64,000 nucleotides of DNA from Luteolibacter sp. SL250 (GCF_026625605.1 NZ_CP113054.1:310001-374000), one strand, 5' to 3'; positions 1-10,901 are shown, numbered from the stretch's first letter. The notes: generated by a model from the sequence alone, not told the origin. Program-made: numbers and translations.

Positions 1-3000
1 GGCGGACGTCCTCCAGATGCAGGCCGACGGTCGGCTCCTCGATGAGGTAGAGGTTCACGCGGCTGAGCGTCTTCAGGTTCCTCGCCGTCACACGGCCCCG
101 GGTGAGTTCGGAGACCAGCTTGATGCGCTGCGCCTCACCACCGGAAAGCGTGGGCGACGCCTGGCCGAGCTGGAGATAGCCGAGGCCGGTGTCCGCCATG
201 AGGCGAAGCGGAGCGGCGATGCGTGGCTGGGACTCGAAGAACGCCGCCGCCTCATCGATGGTCATTGCCAGCACCTCGCCGATGTTCTTTTCACGGAAGG
301 TGACCTCCAGTGTCGCCGGGTTGTAGCGTGCGCCATTGCACGTTTCGCAGTGAACCCAGGTGGACGGCAGGAAGTCCATCTCCAGCTTCACGCGGCCGTT
401 GCCCTTGCAGTCCGGGCAGCGTCCGCCGTCCGTGTTGAAGGAGAAGCGCGATGCATCGAAGCCGCGCATGCGGGCCTCCGGAAGCTGGGCGAAAAGCGCG
501 CGGATGTCGTCGAACACCTTCACATACGTCGCCGGGCAGGAGCGGGAGGTCTTGCCGATGGGTGACTGGTCCACCTCATAGACGTTCTGGAGCTTGTCGA
601 AGCCGGTGGCCTTCTTGAAATGGGTGTTCTTTCCCTTCTTGCCCGCCAGCGCCGCGGCTTCCGCGATGCAGGAGTGCATGAGCGTGGACTTTCCGGAACC
701 GGAGATGCCGGTGAGGACGGTGAGGCGTCCGGTGGGGATGGAAACGTCGATGCCCTTCAGGTTGTTCGCACGGCACTCCGTCAGGTGGAGCATCGCGTGG
801 TTCTTCGGCACCGGACGGCGCTCGCCGCGGATGGGGTGGTTGATTGGCTGCGAGAGCGCGCGGTAGGTGGGTGACTCCGGATGGGCCGCGGCGGTCTTGC
901 GCGACTTCTCGTCCATCTTCGGCGGCTTGCCCTGATAGACGACCTGCCCGCCGAGACGTCCCGCACCGGGGCCGAGGTCCACGAGGTGGTCCGCCTGCGC
1001 GATGGTGTCCTCGTCATGCTCTACGACGATGAGGGAGTTCCCCTGATCCCGCAGCGAACCGAGCGTCTTCAGCAACGCGGCGTTGTCCCGCGGGTGGAGG
1101 CCGATGGTCGGTTCATCCAGCACGTAGAGGACGCCGCGGAGGTTCGAGCCGAGCTGCGCGGCCAGGCGGATGCGCTGGCTTTCCCCGCCGGAGAGCGTGG
1201 TGCCGGAGCGGTCGAGCTGGAGGTAGCCGAGACCGACTTCCTGGAGGAAGGAAAGCCGCTGGCGGATCTCCGGCAGGATGTCGCGGGCGATGAGCGCCTC
1301 GCGGTCGCCGCTGAATTTCAGCTTGGAGAAGTGCTTGCCCGCGTTGTCGATGGAAAGGTTCGAGAGCGAGGAAATCGGCGTGGGCCCGAGGTGGACGGAG
1401 GCCGCCGTGGGATTGAGGCGGCTGCCGTGGCAGGCAGGACACTCGACGAGTTCATGCGCGTCCATCCGGTCGATCGAGCGGTCGGCATCCATCTCCGCCT
1501 CCAGCACGGACTCGAAGCGGGAGGTGTCGAACCGCTGCCTGCGCTTCGGCACGCGGCCATGGCCGCGGCACTCCGGGCACCAGCCGTGCGGCGAGTTGAA
1601 CGAGAAAAGGCGCGGGTCGAGATCCTCGAACGACTTGCTGCAGCTCGGGCAGTTCGCCTTCGTGGACAGCAGGTGGAACTTCCGGTCGGCGGACTGCACG
1701 CGGATGATGCCCTTGCCGATGTCCAGCGCATGGCTGATCGCGGAGGTGTCTTTCGCCGCCTTGCCCAGTTCCGCGACGACCACGTCGATATCGTGTTCCT
1801 TGAAGCGCTCCAGCCGCTGGAAGCCCTCCACCTCCTTGTATTTTCCGTCCACCAGCAGCTTGCTGAAGCCATGTTTTCCGGCCCATTCGGCGACCTCGGT
1901 GTGGAAGCCTTTCCGGCCCTTGATGAGCGGGGCGAGGATGGAAACCGCGCCGCTTTTCAGATGCTTGCGCACGGCGTTCTCGATGGCGGCGAGCGATTGC
2001 TTCTCCACCGGCACCTGGCAGTCCGGGCAGTAGAGCGTGCCGAGCTTCGAGTAGAGCAAGCGGATGAAGTTCCATAGCTCCGTGACGGTGGCGACGGTCG
2101 ATTTCCCGCCGCCCTGGGACACCCGCTGCTCGATGGCAACCGTGGGTGGCAGGCCGGCGAGTTGGTCGATCTCCGGCTTCTCGAGCTGCTCCGCGAACTG
2201 CCGCGCGTAGGCGGACATGGAGTCCAGGAAGCGGCGCTGGCCCTCCGCGAACAGGATGTCAAACGCGAGCGTGGATTTCCCGGATCCGGACAGGCCGGAG
2301 ACGACCACGAACTGGTCGCGCGGGATGTCGATGGAGATGTTCTTGAGGTTGTGGTGGCGGGCGCCGCGCAGCTTGATCTCATTCGCGGCGGGTGAAGGGG
2401 CGGGCAATGCGGCGCGTTCCAGCAGCTCGCCTTTTCCGGAGAGCGCCTTGCGGACAAATCCGCCGGTCACGGTGTCCAGCGTGGCGATGTGCTCGGGAGA
2501 TCCGTCGCCGACAAGGCTGCCACCATGGGCGCCCGCCTCCGGACCCAGATCGAGGATCCAGTCCGCGGACTTGATGACGTCCATGTTGTGCTCGATGACG
2601 AGGAGCGAGTGGCCGCCATCGACGAGCTTCTGGAACACGCCGAGGAGTTTCTCGATGTCGGAGAAATGGAGGCCGGTGGTCGGCTCGTCGAGGATCAGGA
2701 GACTGCCGTCCGTGACGCCCTCCGCGCCGCCGGAGAGGAGCTGGCAGAGCTTCAGGCGCTGGGACTCTCCGCCGGACAGCGTGTTGAGCGGCTGGCCGAG
2801 CTTGATGTAGCCGAGGCCGACTTCCGCCAGCGGATGCAGGATGGCGCGGATGCTGTCCTGCCGCTTGTCAAAGGACGGCGTGCCGGTGGGGACCGCGTAG
2901 AACGCCAGCGCCTCGTCCACGGTGAGGTCGAGGATGTCCGCGATGGACTTGCCGCGGTAGTGGAAATCCAGTGTGGACGCCTTGTAGCGGCGGCCGTTGC

Positions 3001-5323
3001 AGTCCGGACAGGTGACGTGGATGTCGGAAAGGAACTGCATTTCCACCTTCTCGCTGCCGACACCCGCACAGCGGTCGCAGCGGCCGTCGCCGGAGTTGAA
3101 GGAGAAAAAGCCGGTGGTCAGTTCCCGCGCCTTCGCCTCATCGGTGAGCGCGAAGAGCTGGCGGATGGGGTCGAACGCGCCGAGCAGCACCGCCGGAGTG
3201 GAGCGCGGCGTGCGGGCCAGCGGTGACTGGTCCACGAGCTGCACGCCGCTGACATACTGCGAACCCCGTAGATCCTTCATCGGAGCCGGGTCCGTCTCGC
3301 CGATGTCCTTGCCCAGCCGGGTGGCGAGGTTCGCGTAGAGGACGTCATGGGCGAAGGTGGACTTGCCGGAGCCGGAGACGCCGGTGAGGCAGACGAAAAG
3401 GCCGAGCGGCAGGTCCGCGTCCAGCCGCTTCAGGTTGTGGCGGCTGGCCCCGCGGATCTCGATCTTCTTCTTTCCGGGCTTCCTGCGCTTCGCCGGAACC
3501 TGGATGGATTTCCGTCCGGTCAGCCAGCCCAACGTGCCTTCCGGCTTGCCCTTGGCGGTCACCGGACCTTCATAGACGAGGTTGCCGCCATGCTGGCCCG
3601 CACCCGGACCGATGTCGATCAGGTGGTCGGCGGCGTGCATGACGGCATGCTCATGCTCCACCACCACCAGGGTGTTGCCCTTGTCCCGCAGGCCGTGCAT
3701 CACGCCCACCAGACGGTCGATGTCCCGCGCGTGCAGGCCGACCGTCGGCTCATCCAGCACGAACAGGGTGCCGGTGAGAGAAGCGCCGAGACAGGTGGTG
3801 AGGTTCACCCGCTCGATTTCGCCGCCGGAGAGCGTGCGGGTCGGGCGGTCCAGTGTCAGGTAGCCGAGGCCGACTTCATCCAGATAGCCGAGGCGTGAGG
3901 TGATCTCCGCCAGCACCAGGTCGAGCGTGGCATCCTTCGTCTGCGGGCTGACCACGGTCTTGCGGATGCCGGACATCCACGGCAGGAACTCGGAAACCGG
4001 CAGGCTCCACAGGTCCGGCAGCGTTTTCCCCGCGATCTTGAAGCACAGCGCCTCCGGCTGGAGCCGCTTGCCCCGGCAGACCGGGCAGGCGGTGTAGGAA
4101 CGGTAGCGGGAAAGGAAGACCCGCACGTGCATCTTGTAGGACTTCGTCTCCAGCCAGTCGAAGAAACCCTTCACGCCATACCAGTCGCCGGAGCGCCAGA
4201 GTTCCTCCAGCTCCTCGGGCGTCAGTTCCGGCTTCCTACGGTCACCGTAGTACAGCCACTCGCGCGTTTTCGCGTCGATGTCCTCCCACGGGACATCCGT
4301 GTCCACGCCCCGCTCGCGGCAGCAGCGCATGAGGTCGCGCTGGCATTCCTCGCCCCGTTCGCCCTGGAATGGCTTCACCGCACCTTGTTCGATGGTGAGG
4401 GAAGTATCCGGAACCGCCTTGTCCAGGTCGATGTCGATGACCCTACCGAAGCCGCGGCATTTCGGGCACGCGCCGAGTGGGTTGTTGAAGGAGAAAAGAG
4501 AGGGCGTGGGAGGCCGTAGGGTGAAGCCCGTAGAGGGGTTGGTCCATCCGGTGGAGAACTCCCGGGAAGTGTCCCCGCTGTGGATGGAGGCGTGGCCTTT
4601 CCCGAGCACGAAGGCGGCCTCGAACGCCTCCAGCAGGCGGGCGATGTTCGCCGTGTTGACGGTCACCCGGTCCTGGAGGATCCGCACCGGGGAACGGAGC
4701 CGCCCGATCGCTTCCGACGGTGGTTCGTCCGTCCGGAAGATCTCCCTGCCGATGAGCACGCGCAGGTAGCCCTGCTGGTTGAGGAACGGGAAAAACTCCG
4801 CAGCTTCCGTCCCGGTCGGTACGGGCACGGGAAAGGTGACCATCGCCGGTTGGTCCGCCAGGTGGTCGAAGGCCCAGGTGGCGGCGGACTCCGGGGAGTC
4901 CGGCCGGATCGGCTCGTCCGTGTGCGGGTCGTGGCCGGTGGAGGCACGGGCGTAGAGCAGCTTCAGGTAGTCGTTGATCTCGGTGAGCGTGCCGACGGTC
5001 GAGCGGGTGGTGCGGACGTTGTTCTTCTGCTCGATGGCGATGGCAGGCGGGATGCCGTCGATGTGGTCCACCGCCGGCTTGTCCATCCGGTCGAAGAACT
5101 GGCGGATGTAGGGGGAGAAGGTCTCCACGTAGCGCCGCTGGCCCTCCGCATAGAGCGTGTGGAAGGCGAGAGAGGATTTCCCGGACCCGGACGGCCCGGT
5201 GACGACCGTGAGTTTCCCCAGCGGGATGTCCAGGTCCAGCCCCTTCAGGTTATGCTGGCGGCAGCCGCGGAGAACGATGGCGGAGCGGGACGGTGGAGAA
5301 GCGGGTTTCCTCTTCGAAGGCAC
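1..5323 (-). CDS. uvrA: Tandem-duplicated excinuclease ABC subunit UvrA (C-terminus off the left edge)
   Basis: UvrA is the DNA-damage-sensing ATPase of nucleotide excision repair; it loads UvrB at lesions. One uninterrupted minus frame gives at least 1774 codons, about twice the usual 940. Four Walker A motifs lie in the same frame: GPSGSGKSS near residue 45, GVSGSGKST near 647, GLSGSGKST near 1009 and GISGSGKST near 1538. Each is followed by an LSGGE signature, and CxxC zinc-finger pairs are visible in both halves. The second copy begins around residue 985 with [14 protein letters not shown]. The GTG start lies three codons after an in-frame TAG, so no longer start exists. The first three Walker B motifs read LDEP; the last, at the window edge, reads LIEEP. 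About 80-90 residues should be missing at the C-terminus. Fused double UvrA is known from Chlamydia and other PVC bacteria. Confidence 0.95.
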   Translation of the reverse strand, partial: MPSKRKPASPPSRSAIVLRGCRQHNLKGLDLDIPLGKLTVVTGPSGSGKSSLAFHTLYAEGQRRYVETFSPYIRQFFDRMDKPAVDHIDGIPPAIAIEQKNNVRTTRSTVGTLTEINDYLKLLYARASTGHDPHTDEPIRPDSPESAATWAFDHLADQPAMVTFPVPVPTGTEAAEFFPFLNQQGYLRVLIGREIFRTDEPPSEAIGRLRSPVRILQDRVTVNTANIARLLEAFEAAFVLGKGHASIHSGDTSREFSTGWTNPSTGFTLRPPTPSLFSFNNPLGACPKCRGFGRVIDIDLDKAVPDTSLTIEQGAVKPFQGERGEECQRDLMRCCRERGVDTDVPWEDIDAKTREWLYYGDRRKPELTPEELEELWRSGDWYGVKGFFDWLETKSYKMHVRVFLSRYRSYTACPVCRGKRLQPEALCFKIAGKTLPDLWSLPVSEFLPWMSGIRKTVVSPQTKDATLDLVLAEITSRLGYLDEVGLGYLTLDRPTRTLSGGEIERVNLTTCLGASLTGTLFVLDEPTVGLHARDIDRLVGVMHGLRDKGNTLVVVEHEHAVMHAADHLIDIGPGAGQHGGNLVYEGPVTAKGKPEGTLGWLTGRKSIQVPAKRRKPGKKKIEIRGASRHNLKRLDADLPLGLFVCLTGVSGSGKSTFAHDVLYANLATRLGKDIGETDPAPMKDLRGSQYVSGVQLVDQSPLARTPRSTPAVLLGAFDPIRQLFALTDEAKARELTTGFFSFNSGDGRCDRCAGVGSEKVEMQFLSDIHVTCPDCNGRRYKASTLDFHYRGKSIADILDLTVDEALAFYAVPTGTPSFDKRQDSIRAILHPLAEVGLGYIKLGQPLNTLSGGESQRLKLCQLLSGGAEGVTDGSLLILDEPTTGLHFSDIEKLLGVFQKLVDGGHSLLVIEHNMDVIKSADWILDLGPEAGAHGGSLVGDGSPEHIATLDTVTGGFVRKALSGKGELLERAALPAPSPAANEIKLRGARHHNLKNISIDIPRDQFVVVSGLSGSGKSTLAFDILFAEGQRRFLDSMSAYARQFAEQLEKPEIDQLAGLPPTVAIEQRVSQGGGKSTVATVTELWNFIRLLYSKLGTLYCPDCQVPVEKQSLAAIENAVRKHLKSGAVSILAPLIKGRKGFHTEVAEWAGKHGFSKLLVDGKYKEVEGFQRLERFKEHDIDVVVAELGKAAKDTSAISHALDIGKGIIRVQSADRKFHLLSTKANCPSCSKSFEDLDPRLFSFNSPHGWCPECRGHGRVPKRRQRFDTSRFESVLEAEMDADRSIDRMDAHELVECPACHGSRLNPTAASVHLGPTPISSLSNLSIDNAGKHFSKLKFSGDREALIARDILPEIRQRLSFLQEVGLGYLQLDRSGTTLSGGESQRIRLAAQLGSNLRGVLYVLDEPTIGLHPRDNAALLKTLGSLRDQGNSLIVVEHDEDTIAQADHLVDLGPGAGRLGGQVVYQGKPPKMDEKSRKTAAAHPESPTYRALSQPINHPIRGERRPVPKNHAMLHLTECRANNLKGIDVSIPTGRLTVLTGISGSGKSTLMHSCIAEAAALAGKKGKNTHFKKATGFDKLQNVYEVDQSPIGKTSRSCPATYVKVFDDIRALFAQLPEARMRGFDASRFSFNTDGGRCPDCKGNGRVKLEMDFLPSTWVHCETCNGARYNPATLEVTFREKNIGEVLAMTIDEAAAFFESQPRIAAPLRLMADTGLGYLQLGQASPTLSGGEAQRIKLVSELTRGRVTARNLKTLSRVNLYLIEEPTVGLHLEDVR

Positions 5324-5385
5324 GCCCGGACTCTATGCCGTAATTTCCCGGCTGCAACGGAAGTGTGGTATTCCCCCCTTCCGGT

Positions 5386-7071
5386 TCACCTCTTCGGGGT
5401 GCCGATCAGATTCCCGAAGTATTGGGAGTCCGCCTGGACCCGTTCGATCTCCTCCTTGAGGAGGATGACAGCGCCGGCGTCGTTCGCCTGCTGCCGCCGG
5501 GCGATCTCCATGTTGATGCCGCGGATGTAGATGTCCGCGTTCGGTTTCATCTCCTCGTGGAATTTCTCATCCGCCGCGTCCTGGGCCTTCACGGCATCGG
5601 AAAGGGGCGTGGAGTAGGTCATGTCCTGCATGTCCTCGATCTTGAAGGAGTCCGGGATGCGGTCGTTGTTTTCGCGGATGGCCTTGATGGCCTTCGCGGT
5701 GCCTGACACGGCGGCGGTGCCTTCCTTGCGCGCGGCGCGGCTGACCTCGCGGTCGAAATTGTCGATGTTCGTCCTGAGCGCCCGCTGGCGGGTGTTGAGC
5801 GCGTCATAGGACTTCTTGGTCATGATGTCCCGCGCCCGGTCGAGGAACGGCTGGGGATCGACGATCGGCTTCGGTCCCTCGGCCCTCGGCCGCTCCGGCA
5901 TCGGTGAGCCGAGCGGGGCGGTCGGAGTGTCGAAAATACGGGAACCACCACTGGAAGGGGAATCTTCCTGGGCCACGCCGGGCAGATCCATCTTGGGCTC
6001 ACTTTCCACGGGTCTCTGCGGACGGGGCCGTTCCTCTTTGGGGATGGCAATCTCCGTCGTTTCCTCCGCGACGGGAGCAGGAGGCTCCGGCTTCTGGTGG
6101 ATGTGGGTGTAGTAGTACCAACCACCACCGCCGAGCACCAGCAGGACGATGATCCAGCCGATGCCACCTCCGCCGGAGGATTTCACCACCGTGGTGGAGG
6201 CGCGCGGGCGGCGCACGGAAGGCGGACGGTGCGCACCGGCGCGGGCTGCGGCGGCGTAGGCGGGGACGGCGGCCAGTTCCTTCAGTCCGGCCTCCATCGC
6301 CCCGGCATCCGGGTAGCGGAGCGCGGCGACCGGCTGGGTGGCGCGTTTGACAATCTCATCGAACTTCGGGCTGCAGCCGCAGATGGTGGATGGCGGGCGC
6401 GGGTCCGCGGAAGGGAGCTTTCCGGTGAGAAGCTCATGCAGCATCACACCGAGCGAGAACACATCCGCCCGTGCGTCCACGCGGGACGGGTGGTCCACCA
6501 CCTCCGGAGCGGTGTAGCCGGGCGTGCCGAAAATAACTTCGCCCTCCTGGGCGGCGGTGCCGATGGGCCGGGCCAGCCCGAAATCCCCCACTTTGGGCCG
6601 CTTGTGGGCGTCCAGCAGGACGTTGGCGGGCTTGATGTCCCGGTGGAGCAGGCCCACGCGGTGCGCCTCTGCGATGCCGGAACAGATTTCCGCCATCAGG
6701 CGGGCGGCTTCCTTCGGCTCGATCCGTGTCTGGTACGCCGCATGGTAGAGCGACTGGCCCGGAACGAATTCCATGATGATGAACAGCATGCCGTCCACCT
6801 CGCCGAAGTCATAGACCCCGATCAGGTTCGGGTGGTTGAGCTTGGCCATGGCCCTTGCCTCCGCAGCGAAGCCATCGCGGAACGCCTCATCCGCGCTGAA
6901 CTCGCGCGGCAGGATCTTGATCGCCACCTCCCGGTCCAGGGCGACCTGGCGGGCATGGTACACCGCGCCCATGCCGCCGCAGGCGATCAGCGAATCAATC
7001 GCATATCCCGGGAACAGCGCGGCCAGCTCCTCCGGTGAAGGAGCGGAAAATGGTTCAGCTTCAAGACTCAT
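5386..7071 (-). CDS. Membrane-anchored Hanks-type serine/threonine protein kinase
   Basis: A eukaryotic-like Ser/Thr kinase for signalling at the inner membrane. The kinase domain covers about residues 23-270. It shows a glycine loop ACGGMGAVY (29-37, first Gly replaced by Ala), VAIK with Lys52, HRDIKPAN with catalytic Asp145, DFG at 163-165 and APE near 188-190. One hydrophobic segment at about 303-322 separates it from a roughly 240-residue extracytoplasmic part: a Pro/Glu-rich linker, then a charged, probably helical region with no recognised sensor domain. I chose the ATG at 7071 (MSLEAEPF); the next in-frame ATG at 7146 would add 25 residues unlike kinase sequence. It is divergent from the haemoglobin gene. 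The kinase call is firm; substrates are unknown. Confidence 0.92.
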   Translation of the reverse strand: MSLEAEPFSAPSPEELAALFPGYAIDSLIACGGMGAVYHARQVALDREVAIKILPREFSADEAFRDGFAAEARAMAKLNHPNLIGVYDFGEVDGMLFIIMEFVPGQSLYHAAYQTRIEPKEAARLMAEICSGIAEAHRVGLLHRDIKPANVLLDAHKRPKVGDFGLARPIGTAAQEGEVIFGTPGYTAPEVVDHPSRVDARADVFSLGVMLHELLTGKLPSADPRPPSTICGCSPKFDEIVKRATQPVAALRYPDAGAMEAGLKELAAVPAYAAAARAGAHRPPSVRRPRASTTVVKSSGGGGIGWIIVLLVLGGGGWYYYTHIHQKPEPPAPVAEETTEIAIPKEERPRPQRPVESEPKMDLPGVAQEDSPSSGGSRIFDTPTAPLGSPMPERPRAEGPKPIVDPQPFLDRARDIMTKKSYDALNTRQRALRTNIDNFDREVSRAARKEGTAAVSGTAKAIKAIRENNDRIPDSFKIEDMQDMTYSTPLSDAVKAQDAADEKFHEEMKPNADIYIRGINMEIARRQQANDAGAVILLKEEIERVQADSQYFGNLIGTPKR

Positions 7072-7226
7072 GAAATGATAACAGTGGGGGCTTAGCGAAA
7101 TCCAGCTCTTGCGGCAAGTCAATGTGGCGCAAACCGGCCGTTCCACAAAGTAACGCCCGCTAAGTGGAAAATATTGTGTGAAAAGTGGAGATTGCCGAAG
7201 CGGGCCGCTCTTGCCACAACCCGCGC

Positions 7227-7604
7227 ATGTCTTGGGAGAAACAGGTCACCGCCAGGCTGGGTGAGGTCGGACTGCGCAATCTGGTAAGGGAATTTTATCT
7301 CAAGATCCGCGAGGACGATTTGATCGGCCCGATGTATCCCCCGGACGACTGGGAAGGTTCTGAGAGGAGGCTCGCGGATTTCATCTGTTTCCGCATCGCG
7401 GGGAATCCCATCTATATGGAAACCCGCGGCCATCCCAGGCTGCGGATGCGGCATGCGCCGTTCAAGATCGATGAAGCCGCCCGTGACCGATGGCTGCTGC
7501 TGATGGGCGGGGCGATGGATGCCTGCTCCATCACCGGTGAGGAGCGGGAAGCCCTGGAGGCGTTCTTTTTCCAGGTGGCGGATTTCATGCGCAACCACGG
7601 GTAG
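7227..7604 (+). CDS. Group II truncated haemoglobin
   Basis: A small haem protein of 125 residues, the normal size for truncated globins, which bind O2 or NO and are linked to nitrosative or oxidative stress. The motif GHPRLRMRHAPF (residues 68-79) matches the F-helix signature of group II truncated haemoglobins, with His76 as the likely proximal haem ligand. The following residues AARDRWLLLMGGAMD fit helix G. I chose the ATG at 7227 (MSWEKQVT); an in-frame start 14 codons earlier adds no globin sequence. It is convergent with the next gene, with one base between the two stop codons. No redox partner is encoded nearby. Confidence 0.9.
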   Translation: MSWEKQVTARLGEVGLRNLVREFYLKIREDDLIGPMYPPDDWEGSERRLADFICFRIAGNPIYMETRGHPRLRMRHAPFKIDEAARDRWLLLMGGAMDACSITGEEREALEAFFFQVADFMRNHG

Positions 7605-7605
7605 G

Positions 7606-9006
7606 TCACCACTCGATCCGCGCGTGGTAGAAGATCCATGCCGGGATCTTGATGAGGACGTTGTGGAGGACGTGCAGGAGGATGGCCGACATCAGTGATC
7701 CGGTGGCGGCATAGAGCAGGGCGGTGGCGAAGCCGAAGATGGCCACGCTGAGGAAACCGTGCAGGTCGTAGAAATGGACGGAGGAAAAAATGACGGCTGA
7801 AAGCGCGGCGGCGGCCAGGATGCCCGTGCGGTTGGCGAGGGAGCGGAACAGCACGCCGCGGTAGAGGATTTCCTCCGCCACCGGAGCGACCAGGCAGGCG
7901 GAGACGATGGCGAACACCAGTCCCTGCCACCCTGCGTCCGCCAGGGACAGGCCGCCGCCCGGTTCCGTGTCATTTCCCCCCAACAGCAGGGACAGTCCCG
8001 CCCCGGCGGTGACAAGCAGGGCATACACGGCCAGCACCATGCGGAGATGGGGCGGCCCATTCAGCCCCAGCACCCTCACCGCGTGCTTCGGTTGTTTGAA
8101 GAGGAATCCGATGGCGATCAGGGTGGGCAGGAACCGGGCGGCGGTGTCCAGCGCCAGCCCCATGAGCGGCGGGAGCGTCTTGACCACTTCGATGCCGATG
8201 CCCAGCGCGCTGATGTAGCCGATCCATGCGAGCGTCCCGACCATGAAAACCGTGAGGCCCAGACCAGGAGTCCATGCACCGGCATATCCGCGGCGTTTCG
8301 AGCGGAGGCGGGCGGGGAGTTTTCCAAGGGACAGCGGGACGAAGCACAACCCGGCCAACATCACCGCCGCAGCCACGGAAGACGCTGCCAGGGAACGGAA
8401 ACGCAGCGTCCGCAGGCTGGCGTCATACTTCTCCTTCCACCGTGGTGCGGGTGCCGGTCCTATGCCTTCTCCGATCATCTTCGCCCGCCACCAGCTTCCC
8501 CTTTCCCAAACGGGCGCCTCGGGATCATCCGATGCGGCGACGCCCATCCGGTCCATCATGGAATGGACCGGCACGCCTTCCATTTCCGCGCGGATGACGG
8601 GATAGGCCAGCAGGCCCGCACCTCCCAGGGCGTTCCGGTCCTTCAGCTTGTCCAGTGCGGTCAGGGCATTCCGGAGTTCCGTGCCGGTGTCCTTCACTCC
8701 GGCCAGCCGCCGCATCCAGGCGGGATCCTCCTCCATGGCATCCGCCAGCCGGAGTTCCCGGTCGATCTTCAGCAGGGCGACCTCCTCCGTCCCGGGCGGG
8801 TAGCCATCCAACGGGCTGAAATAGTGGTTCCACATCCAGATGCCGAGGATGAAGGCCAGCAGGGCGACCATGGGGTCCGGGATATTCCTGCGGAGCACCT
8901 TGCGGTAGGCGTTCTCCTGCGCGCCGCTGCTTGTCCTGACCGTTGCGATGGGAAAAGCATCCGCAGGAGACCGGAAGATGACAAGCCCCGACGGAAGACG
9001 GGTCAT
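7606..9006 (-). CDS. CPBP-family intramembrane metalloprotease (CAAX/Abi type)
   Basis: A 466-residue polytopic membrane protein of the CPBP (Abi/Rce1-like) family, whose members are intramembrane proteases or bacteriocin-immunity proteins. The family signature sits in the C-terminal third: APVAEEILYRGVLFR (EExxxR), then SSVHFYDL and HVLHNV with the expected histidines. An N-terminal membrane segment at about residues 46-64 is followed by an extracytoplasmic part of about 130 residues and several more hydrophobic helices. The start at 9006 is 55 bp from the divergently transcribed CPBP gene at 9062, so the two may share a control region. The substrate is unknown. Confidence 0.85.
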   Translation of the reverse strand: MTRLPSGLVIFRSPADAFPIATVRTSSGAQENAYRKVLRRNIPDPMVALLAFILGIWMWNHYFSPLDGYPPGTEEVALLKIDRELRLADAMEEDPAWMRRLAGVKDTGTELRNALTALDKLKDRNALGGAGLLAYPVIRAEMEGVPVHSMMDRMGVAASDDPEAPVWERGSWWRAKMIGEGIGPAPAPRWKEKYDASLRTLRFRSLAASSVAAAVMLAGLCFVPLSLGKLPARLRSKRRGYAGAWTPGLGLTVFMVGTLAWIGYISALGIGIEVVKTLPPLMGLALDTAARFLPTLIAIGFLFKQPKHAVRVLGLNGPPHLRMVLAVYALLVTAGAGLSLLLGGNDTEPGGGLSLADAGWQGLVFAIVSACLVAPVAEEILYRGVLFRSLANRTGILAAAALSAVIFSSVHFYDLHGFLSVAIFGFATALLYAATGSLMSAILLHVLHNVLIKIPAWIFYHARIEW

Positions 9007-9061
9007 TTTCCCGCTGGTGAAACCACCGGCATGGCATCAGATTCCTGTCAGTTCCCCACGC

Positions 9062-10003
9062 ATGTCCGATCCGACCGCTCCTGTTCTCATCGCCACCTTT
9101 TCCGTCGCACTCGGATTGTTCGTGGCGGCGGCATTCGCACGCTGGAGGCGGAGGGAGAAGGAGCTACAACAAGGAACCAGGCAGGAAAGTCCGGCTCCCC
9201 ATCTGCCACCGCCGGTCCCGCCGATCTATGGCGGCCCCTCCGTGGCCCCTGCGGCACCGCTTGACGTTACGGAGAGTCCGGGTGTGCCAACCTGGCCCTA
9301 CCGGAAGCTGGATTTCCTGTGGATGGCCGGAATTTTCGCGATTTTCGCCGCGATGAGCGTGTCGAACACGATGGTGGATGCGGACAAGGTCGCTTTCACC
9401 CCCGGCGTGCTCCTCAGTTCGATCGTCTTCCATACCACCCTCACGATGATCACGTTGGCGGCCGTCGTGTTCCGCATCGGTCCGGTCGCCTGGCTGGGTT
9501 TGCGGTGGAAGCACTGGCCGTGGGTGTTCCTCATCGCGCCCGCCACGGTGGTGACGATGTGGGTGGTCTTCGGCGGTTTGCATGCACTTGGTTATATGAA
9601 ATGGATGGAGTCGCTGGGCGTGGAAGCCGTCCAGGACAGTGTGAAACTCCTGCAGACGGCGAAGGACCCGATGGTGCTGGTCCTGATGGCGGTGGCGGCC
9701 GTGCTGGTGGCCCCCGTCAGTGAGGAGCTGGTGTTCCGCGGCTACCTCTACCCGGCTGCGAAGAAGTTCGCGGGCCCGTGGATGGCCGCCATCTGCACCG
9801 GCCTGGTGTTCGCGGCGGCCCATGGCAGCCTGGCCGCCCTGCTGCCGCTGTTCATCTTCGGCGTGGTGCTGGCCGTGCTTTATGAAAAGACCGGCTCCAT
9901 CTGGGCGCCGATGGCCGTCCATTTCTGCTTCAACGGCGCGACGGTGGGCATGCAGTTCCTGGCCCGCCAGTTCCCCCAACTCCTGGATCAGGCGACCAAG
10001 TGA
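9062..10003 (+). CDS. CPBP-family intramembrane metalloprotease, second paralogue
   Basis: A 313-residue membrane protein with the CPBP signature APVSEELVFRGYLYP (EExxxR), AAAHGSLAA and AVHFCFN, so the probable catalytic Glu, Arg and His residues are present. An N-terminal hydrophobic anchor (about residues 6-23) precedes a Pro-rich linker and about seven further membrane segments. I chose the ATG at 9062 (MSDPTAPVL) because the 38-codon upstream extension overlaps the divergent promoter region and has no membrane character. Its stop overlaps the thiL start in GTGA, so the two genes are probably translationally coupled even though their roles differ. Confidence 0.85.
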   Translation: MSDPTAPVLIATFSVALGLFVAAAFARWRRREKELQQGTRQESPAPHLPPPVPPIYGGPSVAPAAPLDVTESPGVPTWPYRKLDFLWMAGIFAIFAAMSVSNTMVDADKVAFTPGVLLSSIVFHTTLTMITLAAVVFRIGPVAWLGLRWKHWPWVFLIAPATVVTMWVVFGGLHALGYMKWMESLGVEAVQDSVKLLQTAKDPMVLVLMAVAAVLVAPVSEELVFRGYLYPAAKKFAGPWMAAICTGLVFAAAHGSLAALLPLFIFGVVLAVLYEKTGSIWAPMAVHFCFNGATVGMQFLARQFPQLLDQATK

Positions 10004-10896
10004 AGCAGCTCCGGGACATCGGCGAAGATGCGCTCATCGCACGGCTGGTGAAGCTGGTGCCCCACGCGCCGGACGCATCCGGCCCGGGGGATGATTGCGC
10101 GGTCATCGATCCCGGCCCGCATGCGGACACCCTCCAGCTTCTGAAGACGGACGCGCTGGTGGAGCGCGTGCATTTCCTGCCGGACGCCGCGCCGCGTGCG
10201 GTGGGCTGGAAGGCGGTGGCGCGGGTCGTTTCCGATTTCGCCGCGATGGGTGGGGAGCCGGAGCATTTCCTGATCACGCTGGCGCTGCCAAAATCCACCC
10301 CCGTGGAGTGGATCGAGGAGGTCTATCGTGGGATGGGCGACTGTCTGGCGCGTTTCGGTGGGTTGCTGGCCGGCGGGGAGACATCATCGGTGCCGGACGG
10401 GTCCGCCGCTGTCATCTCCGTCGCCGCGACGGGAAGGGTGTCCCGGCAGCACCTCGTCCTCCGGTCAACCGCACGCACCGGGGATGCGGTGATCGTCACC
10501 GGCCGCCTCGGAGGTTCGCTGGCTGGCAAGCACCTCGATTTCATCCCGCGTGTCCGGGAGGCGGCGTGGCTCGTCCGTCATTTCAGGCCGTCCGCGATGA
10601 TGGATCTGTCCGACGGGCTGGGCAAGGACCTGCCGAGGCTGGCTGCCGCATCCGGTTGCAGCTTCCGCATTGACGAGTCCGTGCTGCCCGTTTCCCCGGA
10701 CTGCACCAAGGACCAGGCCATCGGCGATGGGGAGGACTTCGAGCTGTTGTTCACCTTTCCTTCCGGGCAGGTGAAGGATCTCCTTGCGCGATGGTCCGTG
10801 GAGTTTCCGGATCTTCCGCTCACCATCATCGGGGAGATGGCCCCCGGAGGGGAAGGAGCGCCGCTCAAGGGTGGTTGGGATCATTTCCGGGGGTGA
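10000..10896 (+). CDS. thiL: Thiamine-monophosphate kinase ThiL
   Basis: ThiL phosphorylates thiamine monophosphate to thiamine diphosphate, the last step of cofactor synthesis, in the cytosol. The 298-residue product has the AIR-synthase/ThiL fold features: GPGDDCAVI near residues 28-36, TDALVERVHF, a VSDFAAMGGEP block, LAGGETSS, MMDLSDGLGKDL and GDGEDFELLF. The start is the GTG that overlaps the TGA of the CPBP gene by GTGA; the Met-Lys-Gln-Leu-Arg-Asp-Ile-Gly beginning fits ThiL proteins. No other thiamine genes are in the window. Confidence 0.95.
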   Translation: MKQLRDIGEDALIARLVKLVPHAPDASGPGDDCAVIDPGPHADTLQLLKTDALVERVHFLPDAAPRAVGWKAVARVVSDFAAMGGEPEHFLITLALPKSTPVEWIEEVYRGMGDCLARFGGLLAGGETSSVPDGSAAVISVAATGRVSRQHLVLRSTARTGDAVIVTGRLGGSLAGKHLDFIPRVREAAWLVRHFRPSAMMDLSDGLGKDLPRLAAASGCSFRIDESVLPVSPDCTKDQAIGDGEDFELLFTFPSGQVKDLLARWSVEFPDLPLTIIGEMAPGGEGAPLKGGWDHFRG

Positions 10897-10901
10897 GCCG
10901 T

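Noticed and set aside
881..2077. Long plus-strand open frame of 398 codons
   Set aside because: It runs antisense to uvrA; the minus frame there has clear Walker, LSGGE and zinc-finger motifs. High GC at third codon positions creates such mirror frames.
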